A stretch of DNA of 29,363 nucleotides from NCBI RefSeq assembly GCF_002104995.1, contig NW_024468373.1:1-29363 (forward strand). The letters run 5' to 3'. This document shows positions 1 to 10,145 of the stretch, one piece after another. The number at the start of each line of letters is the position of its first letter. Position 1 is the first letter of the stretch. This DNA comes from Linderina pennispora (Eukaryota; Kickxellomycota; Kickxellomycetes; Kickxellales; Kickxellaceae). Both the position numbers and the translations under genes were made by a program. The notes under the pieces are model-generated. The model did not search any database and was not told the DNA's origin. It worked only from the letters and a program-made list of their open reading frames with translations.

Positions 1-3000
1 ATGGCCAGGTGGGGCAGCACAGCCCCATGGCAGACCAGCCCAATACAGCACCCCCACCAGCGCATGGCCCGCAGTCCGTACAATCGAGGTGCCGGCCCGC
101 ATGGCAGACGACGATTTGGGGCGGAGGGAGTCGCGTCGGCGCGGGCACATGCAGCGGGTAATCGATGGGATCTCACGCGGATTCAGTCGGATGCGCACGC
201 GGCGCAGCGCCTCGCAGCCAGCGACGCGCGCGAGACCCGGCAGCGCATTGCCGATGCAGTTCAGCGCGAGATGGCCCAGCTGCCGTCACCGCAGCACATG
301 TACTTCCGGTACAATGTCGACCCGGCGGCACCGGTGGCCGACCGCACGAGCATCAGCGACTCGCCGATGGTCAACACGCCTACAGTCAGAGCGCCGACGC
401 ACCGCCGCAACCCGACGTTCCCGTCACGCACCTTCGACGAGATAGTGCAGTCGGTGGAAGAGCTCCCGCATGTGATCAAGTCTTCGCCGGTGTTCAGCAC
501 CGAGTCGCTGGCGCGCCTGTACGGGAGCGAGTCGGCTGGTGACATACCGCAGGTATTCCCAGCATCAGCTAGCCACTCGGCGGATGGACTAGCGGGCGGC
601 GTGTCGGTGGCGGTGGAGCAGAAGCTGACTGATGCGTTCATGCAGAGCGTCCACGTGTCATCGCGGCTGCATCGGAAGGTTAGCCCCGAGACATCGTACG
701 GGACGTTTGTGCGGTTCCATAGCAGCGGCGAGCTGACGGGCATCCAGGTAGCTGGGCAATACGTGAGCATGGAAGATATGGACCAGCCCGAGCACCTAGA
801 GTCGTACGCCAGTGACTTCGACGGCAGGCTGAGCCGGTGGTGCAGCCGATGGCCAGCTACCACCGCAACCACGCAGGAGTCATGCGGTTTGTCGAGACTA
901 TGCGAGCCAACCGCCAGGCCAGCGCGCGGCGCCGCACCGCAGCCGATGCAGAGCGCGTGCTGCAGCATAACCAGCAGGCGATGCTGGATGCAGCCCTGCA
1001 TATCGAGCAACAGCAACAGCAACAGGAACAGAGAAAGAAGCAGGAGGACCTGGAGCAAAGGAAGAAGCAGGGCCAGCAGCAGCCGCCTGTCTGCCCGGGC
1101 TCGAGACGCGCGGCAGCGCCGACACAGCGTCTTTGGTATCTTCTGCACGCCCGGCCATGGTACACCGTCGCCACCGGCGTCGCCTGCACTGCTGCCCAAC
1201 CGCGACAAACCGCTGCCATTGGTACCCGACGCACATGTGCTGACGCGCAGCCGGTCGTTCCCACACATGGCAGCGCGCGGTGGACACCAGACGGCACGCA
1301 TGTGGCATGGCATGACCGCGCAGACCACCCGCTGGAACACGCGACCCGCAGCGCACCGAGCGCATCAGCTACCCGCTGGGCTCGCAGCCGCGCATTATGG
1401 CTCCGGTTCCCGACGAAGCTGGCCGCGCAGCCGATCCGCTACAGATCCACGGCATCCTGGAGTCGATCCGGGTGCCTCTGGAGGCAGGACGCGTCCAGCG
1501 AGCGCAGCCGTCGTGGGTTCCTCTCGGGTTGCTGGGAAAACTGGCTGGACATCCGCGTCGCAGGCGGCACACGCGGCGACACACCGTGGCTGCCATTGAG
1601 GAGCCCATGCTGCCACGCCCGCCGTCGCCGCCGCCCAACGTCATGGTGAGGCATCCCAGTGGCCACACTGTCCGAGGATATCTGCGAGAACATCGCCAAC
1701 ACGTCCATTGACAACGCATTGTCGTCGACACAAGAAGCGCATGTACGCACAGGTTCTTGAATGCCCTGCGCGAGACTGGCTCGCAGCTTGTGCCGCGTGA
1801 CCCGGACCACGACTCAGGTCCTCTGGGCCACGAGTCGGTGGTCAGCCCGCCGCAAGACAGCTCTGCCTCCACGCACACAGGACTGGGATTGGTGGGCCGC
1901 AGCCCGCAGGCCTCCTATGAGCAGCCCGACGGTTGGCGTGACTCGGCCATAGCCAGCCATTGGACGCCGACGTCGGGTGCCCCCTCGGGTAAGGAGCGGG
2001 ACTGGCCAACGCCAGCAACGACGCGCTGGTATCGATGCCTCGCCGAAACCTGCGGAAGCTCCAGGGAGCACAGTCAGCGCCTGCCTCGCACGTGGTCTCG
2101 GGAGCCGCCAGCACCACCGGCTCGTTCACCGATATGTTTACGGGCGACCACGAGATCCTGCGCAACCACGCGTACTCGTTGTTGCCTGGCCTTGAGGGTA
2201 TCGGCTCGCCCAGCACCCAAAAGGCACAGTCGCCTGCTGAAGAACACGACCACCAGCTCGGCCTGCCGCCAGCCGATTACCGGCCGATCAGTGCCGGCAG
2301 GCGTTTCCAGCACGAGACCTTTGCGTCATACGAGTCGCCAGTCAGCGACACGGGCACTGGACGAACACAGATTCTGGACTTTGAGGAGCAGCATGTGAGC
2401 AAGGAGCCGGTTCATAGGCGGCCGTCGGCGCGTCCGGCGATCAAGGAGGTTGGCGAGCTGGATCTGGGGCGACTCCAATCCGACCCACATGGAGTCCCTG
2501 GAAACTGCTGCTGCTCAAGATTCCGCTTCTGCTGGCGTGTCGAGCTCGGTGCCAGTGAACAAGACGCCTGGCATACTAGTTAGCTCAGACAAGGAGGACG
2601 AGTCTGCCGAGGACAAGCCGACTGATCCCGAGACATTGGCCAGGCTTGTGATGGCGTCGCCGGATCCGCGCAATCTGATCTACGACTCCAACTCGCGCTT
2701 TGGGTCCATGGGGTCACCCGCTTCTAATTCCCAGGAGCCTGCGCGCCACATCGACTCGCTGTTTGCCGATGACGGAAAGCCGCTGGCAAATGCCAGCTTC
2801 GAGGTAAGTGTTTACTGCGTGTTTGTAACTCTGGGTGCACAAACAACAGCTTGTCGCGCCTTCACCTGGTCCATTGATCTGCCCACAGCCAGTATTGTTG
2901 CTGTTTCTTTGTTACCGCCCTCCTTCACCTCACCCACTAAGCACCTTCTCCTCCTCCTGCCCTTCACATTAGACATCCAACCACATAGCCGCCACCCAGA

Positions 3001-4764
3001 CCAGCGCTAGTGTCCTGGAGGGTATCCCGCTTGGCGACAGCATTGCAACTGCCGATACCGCCTCTAAGGATTCCGAACGCTTGCCGGTAATGGACGCCCT
3101 CCACATCGATACTCTGGCGCGGGTAAGCGTGCAGGCCCAGGCCTCACACGCGTCGCCGGCCACACAGAAGACCCAACTGACTGACTCGCCCGTCGCCCCA
3201 CCTGCCCAACTCAATGGCTCGCTGACACTACACGACTACGTGCAGCAGCAGAAGACGCATCCCGACGATCTGACGCCCGAGCAGGCCCACCGCCAGCTGG
3301 ACTTCCGTGTCAGCCTGCTCGACCACGCCTCTTCGCCGAAACCACGTGCCGCCTCACTGCCAGTACCGCCGCCCCAGCCAAGCACCCCTGGCATGCGGCC
3401 GCGCTCCGTATTCGCGAGTCCGCCTGTGGCAGCCGCCCTGGGAGCGCGCAATCTGCCAGCGACTTTCCAGTCCCTAGCCATGGCGTTGAACGAGGAGTTG
3501 GCGGATCGCGTGCTCTTTGACGCCCTGCTGGGCGATGGCGGTGCCTTGCAGCAGCCGGCATTGCAAGAGGTGCAGCGCCAGAGTCTGCCGTCTGCCCAGC
3601 CACTGTTTGATCCTGAAACAGATACCGGTGAGAACGGCGTGCCTGAATCAGTGGTGCAGGCGTTCATGGCCGGCGATCTGACGGCAATTGATCGGTTTTT
3701 CGCCCACGTGATGAAGCTCACTGCTCCTGCGTCGGTCTTTGACGGGGATTTTCCGATAACGACGACTGGGTTTACGGCCTTGACGGTCCGCCTGCGGAGA
3801 CCCGGGGCCGCAACCAGGAGAAAGTGCAGCCAATGGACATAACCGTGATGCCTGTTGCCGCTGTGGAGTCCAAGGAGATCGATCCGCCGCCGAACAACAC
3901 GCCGATGCCGGCGTCGCCGCCTCAGGAGGAGGAGTCCAAGGCGGCCTCAGAGAGCTCATCAGGACGCAAGATCGCGGTGCCCAGGTCGCGCATTGCACGT
4001 GCAGGTGGTGCATCCCGCTCTAGCATCCCGCTGTCGCCTAGTCTATCGTCCAACTTGTCACCACATCCGGCTGCCTCGCCACAGCAACCTGCCACGCCGC
4101 AGCAATCAGCCTCGCCAGTGACCTTAGCTTCTCCTGACAACTCCAGCTGGGTCCAGCATTTTTATGCTGCAACTCCGCCGCCCACACAACCGCAGAATCC
4201 ACCGCAGATCACAGTCGTCACTGAGCGGCCCGATCCGCCACTAGCTCAGCCCACAAGCGACCCAGAGCGTGTGCGCAACCGCAAGCTGCTGTTGACGCGG
4301 CTGCGCGTGCTGGAGGCCTGATCCAGCGCAACAAGCTGGAGGAATCTCGCCTGCAGCCGCCTCCTACATCGCCGATGCGCCCGCCGCTCTCGGCCGAACT
4401 CGAATCCATTGCATCCATTTACGAATCGAGTCTGGACATAAACGTCGATAGCTGCGAGTTTGCGCCACGCGCTGTGGAGCCACGCACTGTAGACAAGCCC
4501 GTGCAGCGCCGCCCGACCATCGACACGCGCAGGGTGCCTGGCAATGAGGTTTTGCGGAGGCTAAGGCTGAGTGCCGGGTCGCGTCAGACTAGGCCGTTCC
4601 GCGCCAGTATGCTGAACCGCGCGTTCCAGCCACCCTCCGAGCATAGCGAGGAGAGAGGTGTAGCTGCGCGTGGAAACCAGCGCCCAGTGGCTGGTAAGCA
4701 GCAGAGCGTGTTTGCTGCTTCGGGCCGGTTTGCAAGAACTGCAAATCTGCTTGGATCTGGGTAG
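1..4764 (+). CDS. Long Ser/Pro/Gln-rich disordered protein, unrecognised; frame-broken, possibly 5' partial
   Basis: I do not recognise this protein. Protein-like sequence runs almost without a break on this strand but changes frame about ten times: near 215, 835, 1090, 1360, 1640-1750, 2000, 2440, 3740 and 4315. One change is a normal intron (2804-2972). Composition is low-complexity: Ser, Pro and Ala-rich stretches and a Gln/Lys/Glu coiled-coil-like run at about 1000-1090. There is an acidic patch around 3745 and an Arg-rich tail ending at the TAG at 4762-4764. A possible start is the ATG at 101, which opens a basic segment (RRESRRRGHMQ, then GFSRMRTRRSAS), but the gene may begin left of the window. 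No enzymatic motif is visible. If the frame changes are assembly indels, the product is roughly 1450-1500 residues, perhaps a scaffold or cell-polarity protein; that role is a guess. It converges on the minus-strand gene, with 54 bp between stop codons. Confidence 0.55.
2804..2972 (+). other. Spliceosomal intron (169 bp, phase 0)
   Basis: The donor is GAG|GTAAGT and the acceptor follows a pyrimidine-rich stretch ending in ACATTAG. Removing 169 bases joins a frame that ends in codon GAG (2801-2803) to a different frame that starts ACA TCC AAC at 2973. Both flanks keep the same Ser/Thr/Ala-rich style. This is the only convincing intron I see in the window. Confidence 0.8.
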
Positions 4765-4778
4765 AAGACAGTTTTCCA

Positions 4779-4784
4779 TTTATT
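4779..4784 (-). terminator. Poly(A) signal AATAAA for the minus-strand gene
   Basis: AATAAA on the minus strand, 35-40 bases past the stop codon (TAA, ending at 4819), which is a usual distance for a cleavage/polyadenylation signal. Confidence 0.6.
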
Positions 4785-4818
4785 ACCTTGATATATTTGA
4801 AGTTCTTTCAGCAGTATA

Positions 4819-5595
4819 TTAGAAGTAGCATTTGCCGTCTTGACTTCCCTCGAACGTCTCACATGCCATAGAAAGTTCCGAGTCAACATTAGACATCTCG
4901 CCTGACTGCAGCTCCTCCAGCACAGACGGCGTACACGATTCCTCTGGGTAGGTGGACTGCGGTGAGCCCGTGTATGTCTCCGGCTGATATGTCTCAGGTG
5001 CCGACGATAGCTCAGACTGGACATCCGACGTCTCGCCTGACTGGGACTCCTCCAGCACTAACGATGTCTCCCAACCCCCTGAGTAACTGGCATACGTTGA
5101 GCCTGTATATGTCTCCGGGTCATACGTCCAGGGCGTCCACGACGACGTCACCGGAATCCACATCGTCTCAAACGAGCAAGACGTGCCGCTAGTGGAGTCA
5201 AGGAACGCATGGCACATGGTATGCAGGGTCATCGCCGTCGACGTTGGCGTCGGCATCTCGGTTGTGGTTGGCTTATTGTAATCGAGCGGCACAAACACGT
5301 AGTTGTTGTGCGAACCAATTGGGAACTCAAATGCCTTGTCAACGTACGCCGCGCCCATGTTGAATGTGCGCTCCATATCAACAGTGTTATTGTTGTTATC
5401 TATGAACGATCCATACTTGTGGTTGATGCACCCGAGCTGGTAGATATTGTAGTCTTTCTGTGTGAAGATCTCGCAGTAGTCGGCTGATGGCCGCTTGTTC
5501 GGGTCAAACGTGTTGCAAAACTGCAACATGCCGCCACCATTGAGGTGCATTGGCGTCCTGCAGTTGTTGTTGTGGAAGACGGTAGGAATCGACAT
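4819..5595 (-). CDS. Cysteine-containing protein with two C-terminal tandem repeats, unrecognised
   Basis: This 258-residue reading is not a family I recognise. I chose the ATG at 5595 because a TATA box lies about 80 bases upstream. The open frame continues to 5730, but that longer start would put the TATA box inside the coding region. Residues 1-150 are Asn-rich with six cysteines (12, 27, 41, 56, 128, 140). Residues about 160-204 and 205-248 are two tandem repeats, each beginning PETYTGS and continuing with SLVLEE or PSVLEE, QSGE and SELS. The second repeat adds Cys at 221 and 245, and the tail ends GKCYF. Composition resembles fungal surface or secreted proteins, yet no N-terminal signal peptide is visible at this start. 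A short upstream exon cannot be excluded. A TATA box and a poly(A) signal support expression. Confidence 0.7.
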   Translation of the reverse strand: MSIPTVFHNNNCRTPMHLNGGGMLQFCNTFDPNKRPSADYCEIFTQKDYNIYQLGCINHKYGSFIDNNNNTVDMERTFNMGAAYVDKAFEFPIGSHNNYVFVPLDYNKPTTTEMPTPTSTAMTLHTMCHAFLDSTSGTSCSFETMWIPVTSSWTPWTYDPETYTGSTYASYSGGWETSLVLEESQSGETSDVQSELSSAPETYQPETYTGSPQSTYPEESCTPSVLEELQSGEMSNVDSELSMACETFEGSQDGKCYF

Positions 5596-6267
5596 CAGAG
5601 GGAAACGCTGCAAAATGGAATTTAGAAGAAGCAGTGCTGGTTTGTGTGGAATGAAGGTAGATGTGGTCGGGTTTTTATAGTTCATTTGTCGGACTGCAGC
5701 CCAACCAGAGCTGCGGTCTGTGTAACGCAATATGTATTAGGGACATCCTCTCTGGTAGAGATTATCTTTGTTGACATTTTCAGCATATCAGCAGGCTCTT
5801 TCTAGAAACCGCTACTTCGATATGGACTGCGGTCTGGACTGATTTTGCTGCTGAACACATTGATTGCTGGGACATCCGTCTCCTTTTACAGCCAGGGGGT
5901 AGAATTAGAGTGATCTTTTTGATGTACCTGCGAAACCAGTTAAATGGCGTGGCTTCTCACTCCAAACCTTTCCGACATGTCCTAGTCAAGACTGTGTTGC
6001 TGCTCCAGCCAGCTTCTCATCTCCCTGTAAACACAATCAAGCTGTTCAAAGCTGAAAAGCCCCACTCACACGCCTCACTAGCATGTTCACAATTTGTTGG
6101 GTATTCGCATAGAGAGCTTGACAATATGCCCAATGCAAAACGTACAATAGTATGGTCCTGTGAGCACTATCCGCTTGCAATTTGTTTCTTGTCTCAAATA
6201 ACAGAGAGCCACCCTGCCCTTTAACGATACCAGTTTATTTCTCTTAACCGAATTACATATATTTACT
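5596..6267. other. Divergent intergenic promoter region (672 bp)
   Basis: This spacer lies between two divergent genes and should hold both promoters. Apart from the TATA box at 5672-5679 it contains no gene-like reading frame; the open frame at 5910-6224 has no recognisable protein character. I saw no operator-like repeats by eye. The P450 fusion start at 6268 follows an AT-rich leader and has no clear TATA box. Confidence 0.5.
5672..5679 (-). promoter_or_regulatory. TATA box of the 4819-5595 gene
   Basis: TATAAAAA on the minus strand. Initiation about 25-30 bases downstream would give a 5' leader of roughly 50 bases before the ATG at 5595. This decides against the longer in-frame starts upstream. 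Confidence 0.6.
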
Positions 6268-9200
6268 ATGCTTTCAACCTGCCCAGCTAACCACCAGTCA
6301 CCGCCCCTATCGCATCTCAAGGGTACTAGCAGTCCTGGTGCTGCAGATTTCTTTGTCATTGTCGTCGAGAGAGGCAAGCAGCCTGATAAAGATGGCTTCG
6401 TCGTCCAGGTCTCCGCCACGGATACTGATTTGGCACTGCTTCGTACCAGTATTGCTAGTCACGCAGCAGGAATCGCTATCCTGCCTGAAGCCATCGAAAT
6501 CGAAGACAGCGAGGGAAATGCGCTTGTTTCCATTGACCAAATCCAGGGCAGCAGGGTCGTATATATCGCCACGCCTATTACCGGCCGCGAGGCCGTGTTC
6601 GTCCCTGGCCATCCAATCTTCGGAGTAGTACTGATGGTCATGAAGGAAGTGCGTCAGAACACGAATGGGCTTTTCAATCAATATGGCGACACATACCAGT
6701 CCTATTTCTTTGGCATGAAGAACATGTCGACTCGCGACCCTGATGTATTTCACGCGACAATCAACGACGGTGAGTACTTCCAAAAGTCCATGGGCTACCC
6801 GTGGTCCGAGCTCCATGAACTGGCTGGCAATGGGCTTATCACCTCGTCATCAGACCATCCGGACTGGAAACTGGCACACCGCTTGCTTGTTCCTGCATTC
6901 TCCGCCAGCGCCATGAGGTTGCATGGGTACAAGATGATAGAGATCTCTGAGCAAGCCTGCAAATGGCTCGACAGCCGTATTGGCAAGCATTTCGATATGG
7001 TGGATTTTACTACTAGTATCACATTCCAGATGATCGGTAATATCGGATTCTCTTACGACTTCAACCTACTTGACCCAGCGGGGGCCGCTCAGCATCCGTT
7101 TATCATTGGCATGGACTACTGTTTCAAGCAGATTCAGCAGCGGTTCTACCGCACCCCACTCTGGAAATATTTGCCCATCGCTGCCAACCGCATGTTCGCC
7201 GAGCACATGCGCAATATGAGAGACACTGTGCAGCGGGTCATCGATGAGCGCCGCAACTCGCCGGACGCCGCGAGTATGAAGGATCTGCTTGGATTTATGC
7301 TTAATGCGCGCGCACCTGACGAGGACGGCAACCTGGTCGGGCTTAGCGACCGGCTGATCCAAGATGAGATCCTTACCTTCGGAATTGCAGGCACAGAGAC
7401 AAGCAGCTCGACTATTGCTTTTGCACTGCAGCTCTTGGACAAGCACCGCGACGTTCAGCATCGGGCGCTACAAGAGCTTGCTGCCGCTGGGATCACTGCT
7501 GACACATCGCCGACAATCCAGCAAACCAACAAGTTGACCTACCTGACACAGATTATCTACGAGACACTGCGCCTATTTCCACCGGTTCCTGGGTTACAAC
7601 GTGAGTGTCTGAAGGATTGTATCCTGCCTGGTGGCATCATTATCCGCAAGGGTGATACACTACGTCTCAGCATATGGAGTCTTCAGAGGAACCCGAAGTC
7701 ATTCCCGAACCCGACTGTGTTTGACCCAGACCGCTTTTCGCCTGAGAATATCAAGAATATCAAGCCTGGTGCGTGGGTTCCGTTTGCATCCGGTAGTCGT
7801 GCCTGTATTGGCCGTCAATTTGCCATGATGGAGCTGCGGGCTGTGCTAGCTCGCTTGCTGTCGAGATACGAGTTTCATGATGTTGGCGATGGTGAACTTC
7901 GGTATTGGCCAGGAAAAACCACCACAAGTCCGATGGATCTTTTCATGACTGTCCAGAAGCGCACGAGTCTTCCCGATGCCGACACTCCATTGGCAGCAGA
8001 CGCTGCTGGTGTCAATGGAAACCATACCGTCGAACATGCCGTTCTGCATCCACTTACTCACACCGTCTCTGCTGACAGGCTGCCGCGCACGTTCGTTGTG
8101 TACGGATCAAACATGGGTACCAGCGATGACTATGCGACGCAGATGGCCGAGCAGCTGAAGCGCATGGGGTTTGCTGACATTACTCTGGTGTCGCTGAATG
8201 ACTGGGACTTTGCTTCAATGCAGTCTGCCGATGGCAGGCGCTCTCTGGTTGTGGCTATTACCAGTACGTACAACGGAATGCCGCCCGACAACGCCAGAAA
8301 CTTTGCCAAGCTGCTCGACCAGGAGACCCGCGCCGACATCCTCAAGGACGTCGACTTTGTGCTGTTTGGCTGCGGCAACTCGCTCTGGCACACGTTCCTG
8401 AAGTTCCCGCGCCATCTGTACCAGCGTCTTGATGAGCTTGGTGCCACGCCACTGACGGAGTTTACAGCGGGAGATTCCAACGACGATCTCGACGACGAGT
8501 TCATGAAGTGGTCACTCCAGGTCGGGATGATTCTGACTGATCACTACGGCTCCAGTGTCGATGCCTACATTGATGTTGCCACGGACAAGTCGCTGCCGTA
8601 CTCGCTAAAGTACGTTGACAACAGCCCTGCTGCCCCGTTCAGATTGTCGCTGGAGAATGCATCAGTCAAAATCAACCGCGAGCTGCAGGACGTCGAAAGG
8701 AGCGGTCGCAGCACTCGGCATATCGAGATCACTCTGGATGACACATCGGATATCTCGTACACGACTGGCGACCACCTCAATATCTACCCAGTCAACGCAC
8801 CAGGTGTTGTGCGTGAGGTTTCTGCGATCCTAGAGCTCGATCTGGATACAGTATTCGAGCTGGAGCAGGTGTCGGACGCTTCGCGCTTTGCCCGTTCTGC
8901 TGCAGCAGCTATCTATGGCCACGCATGCACCGTCGGTGATGCCCTCCAATATGTCTGCGACTGGAAGGAAGCACCTTCACGCGAGCTGGTTGTTGCGCTG
9001 AGTGAGGCTTCAGGCAATGAGCCTGCCTATGATTCGCTGCGCAAGGCTGCTGAAGACGTCAACACGCTAGGCAAGCAGTCGGCTGGCTGGAGTGCATTCA
9101 CAGCACAGAACCGTACTGTTCTGGATGTGCTGCGCACGTATGCGCCGCTGGTGCGCCAGATTCCATTTGCAACGCTGCTTCACTTTGTGTCGGCCATGGA

Positions 9201-9846
9201 TCCCCGGCGGTACTCGATCGCCAGCTGCCAGTCGGTTGTTGGCAATGAAGTCCACATCTCAGCTGCCATTGTCAACGATACCGTCAATGGCCGTTCCTAC
9301 GGTGGCCTGGCAACTGAGTATCTGGCATCGTTGGAGGCGGGTGCTCGTGTATCTGTGTCACATCTCCCAGCGCAAGACGTGTTCCACCTGCCACCTTCAT
9401 CAGATGTGCCTGTGGTGTTTGTCGGCGCCGGTACTGGAGTTGCTCCGTTCCGCGGATTCCTGCAGGAGATGAAACATGCTGGCATTGGCGATGCCGCCAT
9501 GTACTTTGGCTGCCGCAGCCCCGAGTACGACTACCTGTACAGGGACGAGCTCGAGCAGTATGTCCAAGACGGCACGCTGTCCAAGCTGCAGACAGCATTC
9601 TCGCGGGTCGGTGATGAGCGCAAGTATGTGCAGCACCACGTTTCCCAGGATGGAGCCAAGATCTGGTCGCATCTGCAGAGCGGTGGGCGCATCTACGTCT
9701 GCGGATCGGCTGATAAGCTGGGCAAGAGTATGAGTGCAGCCATGGCTCGGATCTTTGAAGAGCATGGCGGCCTATCTGCCGACGAGGCGAGCACGTACCT
9801 TTCCGACCTGATCTCCGATGGTCGCTACGCCCAGGATATTTGGTGA
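6268..9846 (+). CDS. Self-sufficient cytochrome P450 : NADPH-P450 reductase fusion (CYP505/P450foxy-like) with extra N-terminal domain
   Basis: A 1192-residue fusion predicted to hydroxylate fatty-acid-like substrates with NADPH and O2, all redox partners on one chain. There is no signal or membrane anchor, so it is probably cytosolic. Domains: residues 27-102, an extra N-terminal domain not in the canonical family; P450 about 105-565, with I-helix AGTETSS (374-380), ExxR in YETLRLFPP (E432, R435) and heme loop FASGSRACIGRQF with ligand Cys513. Next come a linker at 566-605; an FMN flavodoxin domain from about 608 (YGSNMGTSDD; STYNGMPPDN); and FAD/NADPH domains with RRYSIASC (980-987), GGLATEY (1012-1018) and VGAGTGVAPFRGF (1052-1064). 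The last residue is Trp1192, as in other P450 reductases. The segment LAGNGLITSSSDHPDW matches the BM3 substrate-channel region, but Ile191 sits where BM3 has Phe87. The frame is intact. An AATAAA lies just downstream. Confidence 0.95.
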   Translation: MLSTCPANHQSPPLSHLKGTSSPGAADFFVIVVERGKQPDKDGFVVQVSATDTDLALLRTSIASHAAGIAILPEAIEIEDSEGNALVSIDQIQGSRVVYIATPITGREAVFVPGHPIFGVVLMVMKEVRQNTNGLFNQYGDTYQSYFFGMKNMSTRDPDVFHATINDGEYFQKSMGYPWSELHELAGNGLITSSSDHPDWKLAHRLLVPAFSASAMRLHGYKMIEISEQACKWLDSRIGKHFDMVDFTTSITFQMIGNIGFSYDFNLLDPAGAAQHPFIIGMDYCFKQIQQRFYRTPLWKYLPIAANRMFAEHMRNMRDTVQRVIDERRNSPDAASMKDLLGFMLNARAPDEDGNLVGLSDRLIQDEILTFGIAGTETSSSTIAFALQLLDKHRDVQHRALQELAAAGITADTSPTIQQTNKLTYLTQIIYETLRLFPPVPGLQRECLKDCILPGGIIIRKGDTLRLSIWSLQRNPKSFPNPTVFDPDRFSPENIKNIKPGAWVPFASGSRACIGRQFAMMELRAVLARLLSRYEFHDVGDGELRYWPGKTTTSPMDLFMTVQKRTSLPDADTPLAADAAGVNGNHTVEHAVLHPLTHTVSADRLPRTFVVYGSNMGTSDDYATQMAEQLKRMGFADITLVSLNDWDFASMQSADGRRSLVVAITSTYNGMPPDNARNFAKLLDQETRADILKDVDFVLFGCGNSLWHTFLKFPRHLYQRLDELGATPLTEFTAGDSNDDLDDEFMKWSLQVGMILTDHYGSSVDAYIDVATDKSLPYSLKYVDNSPAAPFRLSLENASVKINRELQDVERSGRSTRHIEITLDDTSDISYTTGDHLNIYPVNAPGVVREVSAILELDLDTVFELEQVSDASRFARSAAAAIYGHACTVGDALQYVCDWKEAPSRELVVALSEASGNEPAYDSLRKAAEDVNTLGKQSAGWSAFTAQNRTVLDVLRTYAPLVRQIPFATLLHFVSAMDPRRYSIASCQSVVGNEVHISAAIVNDTVNGRSYGGLATEYLASLEAGARVSVSHLPAQDVFHLPPSSDVPVVFVGAGTGVAPFRGFLQEMKHAGIGDAAMYFGCRSPEYDYLYRDELEQYVQDGTLSKLQTAFSRVGDERKYVQHHVSQDGAKIWSHLQSGGRIYVCGSADKLGKSMSAAMARIFEEHGGLSADEASTYLSDLISDGRYAQDIW

Positions 9847-9856
9847 TTAATATTCC

Positions 9857-9862
9857 AATAAA
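9857..9862 (+). terminator. Poly(A) signal AATAAA of the P450-reductase gene
   Basis: AATAAA 10 bases after the stop codon, in the AT-rich sequence that follows the gene. Confidence 0.55.
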
Positions 9863-10145
9863 TTGCAAGCTGAATTCTCACTCCCGCTGAACAGCAGGCG
9901 GTGCTTTTCAGCGCATCATGACCCAAGACTGTTAGCCATGTCTAGATATGGACACACTATTTATGCCTCGTCTAAGAGAATAGCTGGAGATCGTCGCTAC
10001 TTCACGAAGTAAACAAAAATATCGGAAACGACGCTCAGGCGCCAACTGATTTTCGGGCCATTTCTCAGCGCCCTTCTTGTCTCCACAAATATACCCATTT
10101 CTATTTTTACCTCATACTTTTTTTAACCCTCTTAGAGTTTTAGAG

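Noticed and set aside
261-1340. Long minus-strand frame opposite the first gene, with a Leu-rich run
   Set aside because: The Leu run is the reverse complement of the Gln-coding CAG/CAA repeat at about 1005-1030. The frame mirrors codon bias of the plus-strand gene and has no promoter or domain.
5595-5730. Longer N-terminus of the 4819-5595 protein, with the hydrophobic PALLLLNSIL as a signal peptide
   Set aside because: A TATAAAAA box lies within this stretch and there is no ATG between the expected transcription start and 5595. The hydrophobic run is probably untranslated leader.
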